Source: Alkalibacillus silvisoli (GTDB lineage Bacteria; Bacillota; Bacilli; Bacillales; Alkalibacillaceae). From it: DNA of 64,000 bases. The stretch spans positions 124,001-188,000 of the forward strand of contig NZ_BAAACZ010000011.1 in the NCBI RefSeq assembly GCF_039521975.1, written 5' to 3'. The position numbers and the translations under genes were made by a program. The notes beneath the pieces were generated by a model. That model was not told the DNA's origin and made no database searches. It saw only the letters and a program-made list of their open reading frames with translations. Positions 44,121 to 53,041 of this stretch are shown piece by piece (position 1 is the stretch's first letter; every line of letters begins with the position of its first letter).

Positions 44121-46283
44121 ATGAAAAAAATGCGCGTATATGAATATGCCAAAAAACAAAACGTTTCTAGTAAAGATGTTATCAATAAATTAAAGGAATT
44201 AGACGTTGAAATTTCAAACCACATGTCTACGATTACTGAAAATACAATTAGGCAGTTAGATAAAATATATCAACCAAAGACTGAAGCAAAATCAAAACAA
44301 GAATCAAAACAAGAACCGAAACAAGAATCAAAACAAGAACCGAAACAAGAACCAAAACAAGAAAGTCAAAAACAACAAAAGCAACCAAATAAAAAGCAAA
44401 ACCACCATAACAAAAATGAACCTAATAAAAACCAAGGTAATCAACATAAAAAGAATAAAGGCCAACAGAAAAAGCAAAATCACAATAAACAAAACAAACG
44501 TCCAAAAAACCAACAGAATGCGCAATCAACACCAGACAAAATTACGTATCAAGGCTCATTAACGGTTGGAGAACTTGCTGAGAAATTAAACAAAGATTCT
44601 TCTGAAATTATTAAGAAGTTAATGATAATCGGTGTTATGGCAACGATCAACCAGCAATTAGACGCAGAATCAATTGAGCTTATTTGTGATGATTTCGGTG
44701 TAGAAGTTGAAGAGGAAGTCGTTGTAGACCAAACAGATTTAAATAATTTTATTCAAGAAGACCAAGACAATGATTTAGAAATTCGTCCAGCGATCGTTAC
44801 GATCATGGGACACGTTGACCATGGTAAGACAACACTATTAGATTCAATCCGTCACACCAAGGTAACAGAAGGTGAAGCTGGTGGTATTACTCAACATATT
44901 GGTGCTTACCAAATTGAAGATGATGATAAGAAAATCACTTTCTTAGACACGCCAGGTCACGCAGCGTTCACAAGCATGCGCTCACGCGGTGCTCAAGTAA
45001 CTGATATTGCTATCTTAGTTGTTGCAGCTGATGATGGGGTGATGCCTCAAACAGTTGAAGCGATCAATCATGCTAAAGCAGCAGAAGTTCCAATTATCGT
45101 CGCAGTAAACAAGGTAGATAAAGAAGGCGCAGACTCAAGTCGTGTTATGCAGGAATTAACAGAATACGAATTAGTTCCTGAAGACTGGGGTGGCGATACA
45201 ATCTTTGTACCATTATCTGCTTTAAAAGGTGAAGGGATCGATGACCTCGTTGAAATGATTAATTTAGTAGCAGAAGTAGAAGAGCTTAAAGCTAATCCTT
45301 TAAAGCTTGCAAATGGTACAGTGATTGAAGCACAGCTAGAAAAAGGTCGTGGAAGTGTAGCTACTTTATTAGTACAAAATGGAACCTTAAAGATGGGTGA
45401 TTCCTTAGTAATTGGGAATACTTATGGTAAGGTTCGTGCTATGAGCGATGATTTAGGTAAACGTGTAGAATCTGCATCTCCATCAACACCTGTTGAAGTA
45501 ATTGGCTTGAATTCAGTTCCTAAAGCCGGAGATCAGTTCTTAGTATTTGAAAATGAGAAAAAAGCTAAACAAATCGCTTCATTGCGCGAACAAAAAGACC
45601 TAGAAGAACAAAGAGAATCAACTGGTAAAGTTAGTTTAGATGAATTGTTTGACCAAATTAAACAAGGTGAGATAAAAGAAATTAATGCCATTGTAAAAGC
45701 TGATGTGCAAGGATCAGTTGAAGCAGTTGCATCATCACTACGTAAAATTGAAGTGGAAGGCGCTAAAATTAACATTATCCACACAGGTGTTGGTGCTATT
45801 ACAGAATCAGATATTATTTTAGCATCTGCTTCTAATGCAATTGTTATAGGCTTTAACGTTCGTCCAGATAACAATGCTAAGCGATCAGCTGAATCTGAAG
45901 GAATTGAAATTCGTTTACACAGAATCATCTATAAAGTAATTGAAGAAATGGAAGCAGCAATGAAGGGTATGCTAGACCCTGAATATGAAGAGAAAGTAAT
46001 CGGCCAAATTGAAGTGCGAGAAACATTTAAAGTTTCTAAAATTGGTACAATTGCTGGTTCTTATGTAACAGATGGTAAGATTACACGTAATTCTGGTATT
46101 CGTGTCATTCGTGATGGAGTTGTACAGTTTGAAGGTGAAATTGATTCTTTAAAACGTTTCAAAGATGATGTTAAAGAAGTACAACAAAACTATGAGTGCG
46201 GAATTACGATTAAAAACTTCAACGATATTAAAGAAGGCGACATCATTGAAGCCTATGTTATGGAGGAAATCAAACGTTCATGA
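44121..46283 (+). CDS. infB: Translation initiation factor IF-2
   Basis: IF-2 is the GTPase that brings initiator tRNA to the ribosome. An N-terminal helical domain (MRVYEYAKKQNVSSKDVINK) is followed by a Lys/Gln/Asn-rich linker with a 12-bp tandem repeat. A second IF2-N domain precedes the G domain (GHVDHGKTTLLD at about residue 230, DTPGHAAF, NKVDK). The EF-Tu-like and C-terminal domains follow. The 720 residues match Bacillus. It ends in an ATGA overlap with ylxP. Confidence 0.98.
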   Translation: MKKMRVYEYAKKQNVSSKDVINKLKELDVEISNHMSTITENTIRQLDKIYQPKTEAKSKQESKQEPKQESKQEPKQEPKQESQKQQKQPNKKQNHHNKNEPNKNQGNQHKKNKGQQKKQNHNKQNKRPKNQQNAQSTPDKITYQGSLTVGELAEKLNKDSSEIIKKLMIIGVMATINQQLDAESIELICDDFGVEVEEEVVVDQTDLNNFIQEDQDNDLEIRPAIVTIMGHVDHGKTTLLDSIRHTKVTEGEAGGITQHIGAYQIEDDDKKITFLDTPGHAAFTSMRSRGAQVTDIAILVVAADDGVMPQTVEAINHAKAAEVPIIVAVNKVDKEGADSSRVMQELTEYELVPEDWGGDTIFVPLSALKGEGIDDLVEMINLVAEVEELKANPLKLANGTVIEAQLEKGRGSVATLLVQNGTLKMGDSLVIGNTYGKVRAMSDDLGKRVESASPSTPVEVIGLNSVPKAGDQFLVFENEKKAKQIASLREQKDLEEQRESTGKVSLDELFDQIKQGEIKEINAIVKADVQGSVEAVASSLRKIEVEGAKINIIHTGVGAITESDIILASASNAIVIGFNVRPDNNAKRSAESEGIEIRLHRIIYKVIEEMEAAMKGMLDPEYEEKVIGQIEVRETFKVSKIGTIAGSYVTDGKITRNSGIRVIRDGVVQFEGEIDSLKRFKDDVKEVQQNYECGITIKNFNDIKEGDIIEAYVMEEIKRS
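44292..44363 (+). repeat. Six 12-bp tandem repeats in the IF-2 linker
   Basis: Six in-frame units of the form yCNAAACAAGAA encode [S/P]-K-Q-E six times (residues 58-81). The units differ only at the first codon (TCA or CCG/CCA). Being a multiple of three, copy-number change would not shift the frame. Confidence 0.85.
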
Positions 46284-46558
46284 TCGGTTATGTCTATATA
46301 GAATGTTTTTTATACGATGTTCATTCATTAAAAGAAAAGCGTTCGATTATTAAACAAGTGACAAATCAAGTCACGAAAAAGTTTAATGTTAGTATGACTG
46401 AAATTGAATATCATGATACTTGGCAGCGTGCAGCTTTTGGGGTCGCTGTTGTCTCTAGGGAAAAAGTAAAGGCTGAGCAGATTTTACAACAAGCTGTTCG
46501 CTTAATTGATTCAAGTACAGATTTGGACACAACTATTATTGAATATGAATGGTTGTAA
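46280..46558 (+). CDS. ylxP: DUF503 protein YlxP
   Basis: The 92-residue protein has the DUF503 pattern HSLKEKRSIIKQVTNQVTKK and TEIEYHDTWQRAAFGVAVVS. It sits between infB and rbfA in most Bacillaceae. It starts within the infB stop (ATGA). The function is unknown; a ribosome-related role is inferred from the operon. Confidence 0.94.
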   Translation: MIGYVYIECFLYDVHSLKEKRSIIKQVTNQVTKKFNVSMTEIEYHDTWQRAAFGVAVVSREKVKAEQILQQAVRLIDSSTDLDTTIIEYEWL

Positions 46559-46572
46559 ACTGAGGTGATCAA

Positions 46573-46917
46573 ATGAGTAATCTACGAGCTAATCGAGTAT
46601 CTGAACAAATGAAAAAAGAGCTCGGCGATATTCTTTCTAGAAAAATTAAAGATCCACGAGTTGGATTTGTGACAGTTACAGATGTTCAAGTCAGTGGAGA
46701 TTTACAACAGGCTAAAGTGTTTATTTCCATTTTTGGTGAAGATCAACAAAAAGAAGACACTTTAGTTGGCTTAGCAAAATCTAAAGGGTTTATACGTACT
46801 GAAATCGGTAAACGCATTAGATTACGCAAAACGCCCGAAATATCTTTTGAAATCGATGAAGCGATTCAATATGGCAATAAGATTGAACGGATTTTAAGTG
46901 ATTTAAATAAAGAATAA
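46573..46917 (+). CDS. rbfA: 30S ribosome-binding factor RbfA
   Basis: RbfA binds immature 30S subunits and supports 16S rRNA 5'-end maturation and cold adaptation. The 114-residue KH-like protein shows RVSEQMKKELGDILSRKIKD, PRVGFVTVTDVQVSGDL and the C-terminal LRKTPEISFEIDEAIQYG. ATG 46573 has GAGGTG upstream. A long hairpin (46928-46965) follows. Confidence 0.97.
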   Translation: MSNLRANRVSEQMKKELGDILSRKIKDPRVGFVTVTDVQVSGDLQQAKVFISIFGEDQQKEDTLVGLAKSKGFIRTEIGKRIRLRKTPEISFEIDEAIQYGNKIERILSDLNKE

Positions 46918-46927
46918 CCATTATTAA

Positions 46928-46965
46928 CATGTTAAGGATAGACATTCGTCTATCCTTTTAGCATG
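46928..46965 (+). terminator. Hairpin after rbfA
   Basis: AAGGATAGAC (46934-46943) pairs perfectly with GTCTATCCTT (46948-46957) around ATTC, and outer CATG (46928-46931)/CATG (46962-46965) extends it with an internal bulge. The tail is only TT before the outer arm, so it may be a weak terminator or a stabilising 3' end. The remaining gap to truB (46966-47063) holds no promoter I can support. Confidence 0.55.
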
Positions 46966-47063
46966 TAATACGTCAAGGGCCGGGGAATATAAAGACTTAA
47001 TTGACTTTAAAAGTTAAATCTTCATCATTTGCGTGTTACAGAATAATAAAGAGGTGCTAGTAT

Positions 47064-47975
47064 ATGAATGGTATTATACCGTTATGGAAGCCAAAAGGTA
47101 TGACTTCACATGATTGTGTTATGCAACTAAGAGGAATACTTAAAACGAAAAAGATTGGTCATACAGGAACTTTAGACCCTGAAGTAGAAGGTGTATTGCC
47201 AATTACTGTTGGAAAGTCTACTAAACTAACAACATTAATTACAGATCGACCTAAAACTTATCTAGCTGAAATTTCACTAGGTAAACAAACAAAAACTGAA
47301 GATCATACGGGTGATGTAGTTGATGAAAAAGAAGTTCCTCAGTCATTAACAATCACCAAATGCCAAGAAACATTAAAAAGATTTGAAGGAACGATCACTC
47401 AAATTCCACCTATGTATTCAGCAGTTAAGGTCAACGGTATGAAATTGTATGAATACGCAAGAGAAGGATTAGAAGTTGAACGCCCAAGAAGAGATGTGAC
47501 CATTCATTCTAATGAGTTAGTTAGTGATCAATTAGTGCGAAAAGCACCAAATGATGTTCGGTTTTCATTTCGTGTAACTTGCTCAAGTGGAACTTATATT
47601 AGAACGCTTTGTGTTGATATAGGAAAGGAAATCGGGTTTCCAGCTTACATGTCACACCTAATTAGAGAAGAAGCTGGCTCATTTACTAGCGATGATGCAG
47701 TCACGATTTCAGAATTAGAAAAAGCTAAAGAACATGGTGATTTCTCAAAGTATTTAGTTAATCCTTCTAAAGCTTTATCGTTTTTACCATTATACACGGC
47801 GAATTTTGATGAAATTATTCGATTTAAGCATGGACAAGTACTACCTGTTCCATCTAAACTAAAAGAAGTTGAACTTTTTCGAGTAGAAGATGAAAACTCC
47901 GAACTAATTGCGTTATATCAAAAACATCCAAATAAAGAAAGTTTAGTTAAGCCGTTTAAGGTATTGCAAGTATAA
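47064..47975 (+). CDS. truB: tRNA pseudouridine-55 synthase
   Basis: TruB makes pseudouridine 55 in the T-loop of tRNAs. The catalytic Asp is in HTGTLDPEVEGVLPI, close to the N-terminus. Further blocks are KTYLAEISLGKQTKTEDHTG, PPMYSAVKVNGMKLYEYAR and RVTCSSGTYIRTLCVDIG. The 303 residues include a C-terminal PUA-like end. ATG 47064 has GAGGTG upstream. Confidence 0.97.
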   Translation: MNGIIPLWKPKGMTSHDCVMQLRGILKTKKIGHTGTLDPEVEGVLPITVGKSTKLTTLITDRPKTYLAEISLGKQTKTEDHTGDVVDEKEVPQSLTITKCQETLKRFEGTITQIPPMYSAVKVNGMKLYEYAREGLEVERPRRDVTIHSNELVSDQLVRKAPNDVRFSFRVTCSSGTYIRTLCVDIGKEIGFPAYMSHLIREEAGSFTSDDAVTISELEKAKEHGDFSKYLVNPSKALSFLPLYTANFDEIIRFKHGQVLPVPSKLKEVELFRVEDENSELIALYQKHPNKESLVKPFKVLQV

Positions 47976-47990
47976 AGAAGGTGAAGAGTA

Positions 47991-48926
47991 ATGAAAGTAA
48001 TTGAACTTAATTTAAAAGATCAATTAACAGCATTAGATGATGTCAGTATTGCTGTTGGTTATTTTGATGGGGTACATAAAGGGCATCAGGCCGTCATTCA
48101 AGAGGCTGTTAACCAAGCGAATCATCGAGGCTTAAAATCTGGGGTTATGACATTTAACCCACATCCATTAACTGTTATAAAAAATCAACCTTTAACAGAT
48201 TACTTAATCACATCACTAGAAGAGAAATTAGCGCTTTTTAAACAGATGAATTTGGATTATGTCATCATCGTTACTTTTGATTATGATTTAGCTCAATTAT
48301 CGCCTCAAAATTTTGTGAATCAGTTTTTTATTGGTTTAAATGTTAAACATGTAGTAGGTGGTTTTGACTTTTCATTTGGACATAAAGGTGCTGGTAAGAT
48401 TCAAAATATGGACTCTTATGCAAATGGTGCATTCACTCATTCTGTAGTTGGCCAAGTATCGTTAAAAGACGAAAAGATTAGCTCTACTTTAATTAGAGAA
48501 CAATTATCATTAGGCCATTTACAGTATACAGAAAAGTTATTAGGGCGTCCTTTTTCGATTCATGCGAAAGTAAAAGAAGGCTATAAAAGAGGTAGAGAAA
48601 TTGGATTTCCGACTGCTAACTTAGAAGTTAGCACTGATCATAAAGTACCTAAGCTGGGTGTTTATGCTGTTTACGTTAAGATAAACGGTAAGAATTACGA
48701 AGGGATGGCAAGTGTGGGTTATAACCCGACATTTGATGATCAGCATGAAAAACCAATTGTAGAAGTGAATATATTTGACTTTGATGATGATATATACGGT
48801 GAATTAATTGAAGTAGCATTTCTAAAATACATTCGAAATGAAGAAAAATTTGATGGTGTTGATCAATTAATTGACCGAATAAAAAAAGATGAAGTTGAAG
48901 TTAAAAATTTTCTTTCCTTAAGGTAG
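47991..48926 (+). CDS. ribF: Bifunctional riboflavin kinase / FAD synthetase
   Basis: RibF (RibC in B. subtilis) phosphorylates riboflavin to FMN and adenylates FMN to FAD. The FAD synthetase domain has GYFDGVHKGHQAVI and TFNPHPLTV. The kinase domain shows GREIGFPTANLEV and PKLGVYAVYV. The 311 residues are typical. It lies 15 nt after truB with GAAGGTGAAG as ribosome site. Confidence 0.97.
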   Translation: MKVIELNLKDQLTALDDVSIAVGYFDGVHKGHQAVIQEAVNQANHRGLKSGVMTFNPHPLTVIKNQPLTDYLITSLEEKLALFKQMNLDYVIIVTFDYDLAQLSPQNFVNQFFIGLNVKHVVGGFDFSFGHKGAGKIQNMDSYANGAFTHSVVGQVSLKDEKISSTLIREQLSLGHLQYTEKLLGRPFSIHAKVKEGYKRGREIGFPTANLEVSTDHKVPKLGVYAVYVKINGKNYEGMASVGYNPTFDDQHEKPIVEVNIFDFDDDIYGELIEVAFLKYIRNEEKFDGVDQLIDRIKKDEVEVKNFLSLR

Positions 48927-48933
48927 TTAACCC

Positions 48934-48962
48934 TTGCATTTATAGCATATAACGTGTATTGT
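48934..48962 (+). promoter_or_regulatory. Weak candidate promoter for rpsO
   Basis: TTGCAT (48934-48939) and TATTGT (48957-48962) lie 17 bp apart. Both hexamers are imperfect. The position, 97 nt before rpsO and upstream of the leader stem, fits a promoter that would include the leader in its transcript. Confidence 0.33.
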
Positions 48963-48987
48963 ATTTAATGTATCGAATATAACCTTG

Positions 48988-49023
48988 TTCTTGGCATAAC
49001 GTCTCTCCGCCGAATGCTAGGAA
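48988..49023 (+). promoter_or_regulatory. Candidate S15-binding leader stem upstream of rpsO
   Basis: TTCTTGGCAT (48988-48997) pairs with ATGCTAGGAA (49014-49023) over 10 bp with two G-U pairs around a 16-nt loop. A G-U pair directly next to a G-C pair occurs in the stem; this combination is part of the S15 recognition site in 16S rRNA and known rpsO leaders. The stem ends 35 nt before the rpsO ATG. S15 autoregulation is inferred. Confidence 0.4.
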
Positions 49024-49058
49024 GAAGGGGATTACAATAATTTTAGGAGGTGAATAGG

Positions 49059-49328
49059 ATGGCAATTACACAAGAGCGTAAAAGCGAACTTATTAAAGAA
49101 TTTAAACAACATGAGAACGATACTGGTTCTACTGAGGTTCAAGTAGCTATCCTAACAGAACAGATTACTACTTTAAATGATCACTTACGTGAGCACAAAA
49201 ATGACCACCATTCTCGTCGTGGTTTAATGAAAATGGTCGGTAGACGTCGTCATTTGTTAAACTATTTACGTAACAATGACATTCATCGTTACCGTGATTT
49301 GATCAATAAACTTGGTCTACGTCGATAG
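49059..49328 (+). CDS. rpsO: 30S ribosomal protein S15
   Basis: S15 binds the central domain of 16S rRNA early in assembly. The 89-residue protein has the family blocks FKQHENDTGSTEVQVAILTE and HHSRRGLMKMVGRRRHLLNY. ATG 49059 is used, with AGGAGGTG at 49045-49052; the upstream in-frame GTG 49050 is part of that site. A clear terminator follows. Confidence 0.99.
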   Translation: MAITQERKSELIKEFKQHENDTGSTEVQVAILTEQITTLNDHLREHKNDHHSRRGLMKMVGRRRHLLNYLRNNDIHRYRDLINKLGLRR

Positions 49329-49337
49329 GATTGTCAC

Positions 49338-49367
49338 AAAAAGCGGGGTAATACCCGCTTTTTCTTT
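49338..49367 (+). terminator. Terminator after rpsO
   Basis: AAAAAGCGGG (49338-49347) pairs perfectly with CCCGCTTTTT (49354-49363) around a 6-nt loop, with CTTT following. Confidence 0.88.
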
Positions 49368-49376
49368 ATCCATAAG

Positions 49377-49410
49377 CCTTTTATTAGCCTTTTCGAGTAT
49401 CTATAAAAGG
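49377..49410 (+). other. Hairpin in the pnp leader
   Basis: CCTTTTAT (49377-49384) and ATAAAAGG (49403-49410) pair over 8 bp with an 18-nt loop, in the 138-nt gap between the rpsO terminator and pnp. It is AT-rich and could be chance. A processed 5' stem in the pnp leader is known in enteric bacteria; that this is equivalent is inference. Confidence 0.3.
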
Positions 49411-49505
49411 AGCTTTTACAAGCATAACTTAACGTATTAAAATTAATAATAAATAGTGTTCTTGTGATTACATAAGCAACAAATTTGGAAGGAGTAGTAA
49501 AATTT

Positions 49506-51620
49506 ATGGCGAATGACATGAAAACATATTCAATTGATATCGCAGGTAGACAGTTAACGTTTGAAATAGGAGAAGTGGCTAAACAAGCTAATGGGGCAAC
49601 AATGGTTCGGTATGGTGATACAGCAGTACTAGTAGCTGCTACTGCATCAAGTGAACCCAAAGACCTACCCTTCTTCCCGCTAACTATTAATTATGAAGAG
49701 AAGTTATATGCAGTAGGTAAAATTCCAGGTGGATTTATTAAACGAGAAGGAAGGCCGAGTGATAAGGCTGTTTTAACTTCCCGTTTAATTGACCGACCAA
49801 TTCGCCCATTATTTGCTGATGGATTTAGAAATGAAGTACAAGTGATGAGCACAGTCATGAGTGTTGAGCAAGACTGTTCTTCTGAAATTGCCGCTATGAT
49901 TGGTTCTTCCCTCGCATTATGCATTTCTGACATTCCTTTTGATGGCCCAATTGCAGGTGTTCATGTTGGAAGAATAAATGGTGAATTTATTATAAACCCA
50001 ACAATTGAACAAATGAAAGAAAGTGATATTGAACTGACTGTCGCTGGTACAAAAGATGCCATTAATATGGTTGAAGCAGGTGCATCTGAAGTTCCTGAGG
50101 ATGTGATGTTAGAGGCTATTATGTTTGGGCATGAAGAAATTAAGCGAATTGTTGCATTTCAAGAAGAGATTGTAGCAGAAGTTGGTAAAGAGAAAATGGA
50201 AGTTAAACTGTTTACACCAGAAGGATCTATAGCTCAGGAAGTGGAAAGTTTAGCTAAAGACCAACTTGTTTCTGCTATCAAAACTGAAGAGAAGCTTGCT
50301 CGAGAAGAAGCAATTGATGCTGTTAAAAAACAAGTAGTTGAACAGTATGAAGAGAAAGAAGCTGAAAGTGAAGTCATTAACCAAGTCAAGTCAGTATTGG
50401 ACTCCATCGTTAAAGAAGAAGTTCGTCGATTGATTACTGTAGATAAGATCCGTCCTGATGGAAGGGGTGTTGATGTAATCCGTCAACTAACTTCCAGAAC
50501 TAAAGTCTTACCTAGAACTCATGGTTCTGCCATGTTTACAAGAGGTCAAACACAGGCACTGAGTGTGTGTACATTAGGACCTTTAGGAGATGTACAAGTT
50601 TTAGATGGCCTTGATTTAGAGGAAGAAAAGCGTTTTATGCACCACTATAACTTTCCGCAGTATAGTGTTGGTGAAACAGGACCAGTTAGAGGGCCAGGTC
50701 GTCGTGAAATTGGACATGGTGCTTTAGGTGAACGAGCTTTAGAAGCCGTAATTCCAGATGAAAATGAATTCCCTTACACTATTCGTGTTGTTTCTGAAAT
50801 TTTAGAATCCAATGGTTCGACATCTCAAGCTAGTATTTGTGCTGGGACGATGGCGATGATGGATGCTGGTGTACCACTTAAGAAACCAGTAGCTGGTATT
50901 GCAATGGGCTTAGTAAAATCTGGTGAGAATTATACAGTGCTGACCGATATACAAGGTATGGAAGACGCTTTAGGTGACATGGATTTTAAAGTAGCTGGAA
51001 CAAGTGAAGGTGTAACAGCATTACAAATGGACATTAAGGTCGATGGATTATCTAGAGACATTTTAGAAGAAGCTTTAAATCAAGCGAAGAAAGGCCGTAT
51101 GGAGATATTAGACCATATGTTAGAAACAATTCCAGAACCTCGTGAAGAATTATCTGAATATGCTCCAAAGATTGAGTCAATGACGATTAATCCAGATAAA
51201 ATTCGTGATGTGATCGGTCCAAGCGGTAAGCAAATTAATAAAATTATTGAAGAAACAGATGTTAAAATCGATATTGAACAAGATGGACGCATTTACATTT
51301 CTTCACCTAACCGTGACAAAATCAATCACGCTAAAGGAATTATAGAAGATTTAGTGCGAGAAGTTGAAGTTGGCCAGATTTACTTAGGTAAAGTAAAGCG
51401 AATTGAAAAGTTCGGCGCATTTGTTGAATTATTCAAAGGTAAAGATGGCTTAGTACACATTAGTGAGTTAGATGAAAAACATATTAAAAACGTGACTGAC
51501 GTTGCTGATATTGGGGATGAAATGTTAGTGAAAGTCAAAGAAATTGACCAACAAGGACGCGTTAATTTATCACGTAAAGCAGCTTTAAAAGAGCAAGAAT
51601 CAGAACAACAATCTATGTAA
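49506..51620 (+). CDS. pnp: Polyribonucleotide nucleotidyltransferase (PNPase)
   Basis: PNPase is a 3'-5' phosphorolytic exonuclease and a main RNA-degrading enzyme. Two RNase PH-like domains flank a helical domain. The second contains RTHGSAMFTRGQTQALSV and GTSEGVTALQMDIKVDGL with the catalytic Asp. KH (MTINPDKIRDVIGPSGKQIN) and S1 (GQIYLGKVKRIEKFGAFVEL) domains follow. ATG 49506 has GAAGGAG upstream; an in-frame ATG at 49485 precedes that site. About 704 residues, as in B. subtilis. Confidence 0.98.
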   Translation: MANDMKTYSIDIAGRQLTFEIGEVAKQANGATMVRYGDTAVLVAATASSEPKDLPFFPLTINYEEKLYAVGKIPGGFIKREGRPSDKAVLTSRLIDRPIRPLFADGFRNEVQVMSTVMSVEQDCSSEIAAMIGSSLALCISDIPFDGPIAGVHVGRINGEFIINPTIEQMKESDIELTVAGTKDAINMVEAGASEVPEDVMLEAIMFGHEEIKRIVAFQEEIVAEVGKEKMEVKLFTPEGSIAQEVESLAKDQLVSAIKTEEKLAREEAIDAVKKQVVEQYEEKEAESEVINQVKSVLDSIVKEEVRRLITVDKIRPDGRGVDVIRQLTSRTKVLPRTHGSAMFTRGQTQALSVCTLGPLGDVQVLDGLDLEEEKRFMHHYNFPQYSVGETGPVRGPGRREIGHGALGERALEAVIPDENEFPYTIRVVSEILESNGSTSQASICAGTMAMMDAGVPLKKPVAGIAMGLVKSGENYTVLTDIQGMEDALGDMDFKVAGTSEGVTALQMDIKVDGLSRDILEEALNQAKKGRMEILDHMLETIPEPREELSEYAPKIESMTINPDKIRDVIGPSGKQINKIIEETDVKIDIEQDGRIYISSPNRDKINHAKGIIEDLVREVEVGQIYLGKVKRIEKFGAFVELFKGKDGLVHISELDEKHIKNVTDVADIGDEMLVKVKEIDQQGRVNLSRKAALKEQESEQQSM

Positions 51621-51639
51621 AGAACACCAAATAAAAATG

Positions 51640-51667
51640 GAGCTGGTTACTTACCAGTTCTTTTTTT
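51640..51667 (+). terminator. Terminator after pnp
   Basis: GAGCTGGT (51640-51647) and ACCAGTTC (51653-51660) pair over 8 bp with one G-U pair and a 5-nt loop, followed by T7 (51661-51667). Confidence 0.85.
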
Positions 51668-51784
51668 GGTAGAAAGATAATTAAACTTAGATTAAGTAAG
51701 TATAAGCTTGGACACTTAGATACTTCACTTTTTTCGTTTGTCCAAGACTTAGAATTTTTAAGAACTTATAGGAGAGGTTTAACC

Positions 51785-53014
51785 GTGTTACAAAAATATA
51801 GTCTCGAAAATGGGTTAAAAGTTGTAGAAGAACAAATGGATGGGGTACGTTCAATATCAATCGGTGTTTGGATTTTAACAGGTTCGAGAAATGAATCTGA
51901 ATATATTAACGGCGTTTCACACTTGATTGAGCATATGTTGTTTAAAGGAACAAAAAATCGTTCAGCCAAAGATATAGCAGAAGCATTTGACCGAATTGGT
52001 GGACAAGTAAATGCCTTTACTTCAAAAGAGTATACTTGTTTATATGCTAGGGTTATGGACCAACATGCTGAAGAAGCATTAGAGGTGCTATCTGATATGA
52101 TCTTAAATTCTGTTTTTGACGAAGAGGAGTTAGAAAGGGAGAAAAAAGTAGTTCTTGAAGAAATATTAATGACTGAAGATACACCAGATGATATTATTCA
52201 TGATTATTTACATGAAGTTAGTTTTAAAAACCACCCTTTATCTCAAACAATATTAGGTACTCGAGAGGTTTTACATAATTTAACAAGAGAGCAAATATTA
52301 AAATATATGAATCACTACTACACGGCTAAGCGAATGGTTGTTTCCATTGCTGGTAATGTGCCACAGGACTTTGATCGTAAAGTTTCAGTGTATTTTGGAG
52401 GACTAAAGACATCAACAGACTACGATGATCAACTTACCTTTTCTTTTTCTCCTGGTACTACTGTAAAAACAGATGATATTAGTCAATCTCATTTATGTCT
52501 TGGATATAATGGATATCCGATTGGCAGTGATTCAGTGTACAGTGTTTCTATTTTAAACAGTGTGTTAGGTGGAAGTATGAGTTCAAGGATGTTTCAACAA
52601 GTAAGAGAGGATAAAGGGTTATCTTATTCAATATTCTCATATCATAATCCTTTTAGAGATAATGGTATATTAACAATTTATAGTGCAACAGCTCCTGATC
52701 AATTAGAGGAAATGGAAGGTATTATTAATACGATCATTGACGATGTTAAAGAAAATGGTATTACTGATGAAGAATTAACCAATACAATCCAACAATTAAA
52801 AGGCCAATTAGTGTTAGGTTTAGAGAACCCCAGCAGTCGGATGAACCGAAACGGTAGAAATGAGTTATTAAATCAAACACATTTATCGTTGAATGAATTA
52901 ATGAATAATCTTGATACGGTTTCACATGAACAAATTATAAACTCAGCGAAAGAACTTTTTAATAGTCAGCCAGCTCGTGCATTGATTTCACCTAAAAAGC
53001 ATATAGTGGTATAA
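51785..53014 (+). CDS. mlpA: M16 family zinc protease, MlpA/YmxG type
   Basis: This is an M16 (insulinase/mitochondrial processing peptidase) protease. The zinc motif HLIEHMLFKGT (His-x-x-Glu-His) is at about residues 47-51, with the downstream Glu expected in the EREKKVVLEEI helix. The 409 residues match the compact two-domain MPP-like family. GTG 51785 has AGGAGAGG upstream. It precedes ymxH as in B. subtilis, but ylxY is missing between pnp and this gene. A weak hairpin (CTTGGACA 51707-51714 with TGTCCAAG 51739-51746) lies in the gap. Confidence 0.95.
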   Translation: MLQKYSLENGLKVVEEQMDGVRSISIGVWILTGSRNESEYINGVSHLIEHMLFKGTKNRSAKDIAEAFDRIGGQVNAFTSKEYTCLYARVMDQHAEEALEVLSDMILNSVFDEEELEREKKVVLEEILMTEDTPDDIIHDYLHEVSFKNHPLSQTILGTREVLHNLTREQILKYMNHYYTAKRMVVSIAGNVPQDFDRKVSVYFGGLKTSTDYDDQLTFSFSPGTTVKTDDISQSHLCLGYNGYPIGSDSVYSVSILNSVLGGSMSSRMFQQVREDKGLSYSIFSYHNPFRDNGILTIYSATAPDQLEEMEGIINTIIDDVKENGITDEELTNTIQQLKGQLVLGLENPSSRMNRNGRNELLNQTHLSLNELMNNLDTVSHEQIINSAKELFNSQPARALISPKKHIVV

Positions 53015-53041
53015 AAACTGATGTTGGAAAGGTAGATGCAG

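Noticed and set aside
44292..44363. Possible CRISPR-like repeats
   Set aside because: Units are 12 bp, tandem without spacers, and in frame with infB.
44328..44525. Hydrophobic minus-strand ORF opposite the infB linker
   Set aside because: It is the complement of Lys/Gln/Asn codons, giving an artificial Leu/Phe-rich sequence.
46165..46353. Out-of-frame plus-strand ORF across the infB/ylxP junction
   Set aside because: Both overlapping genes are strongly supported in other frames.
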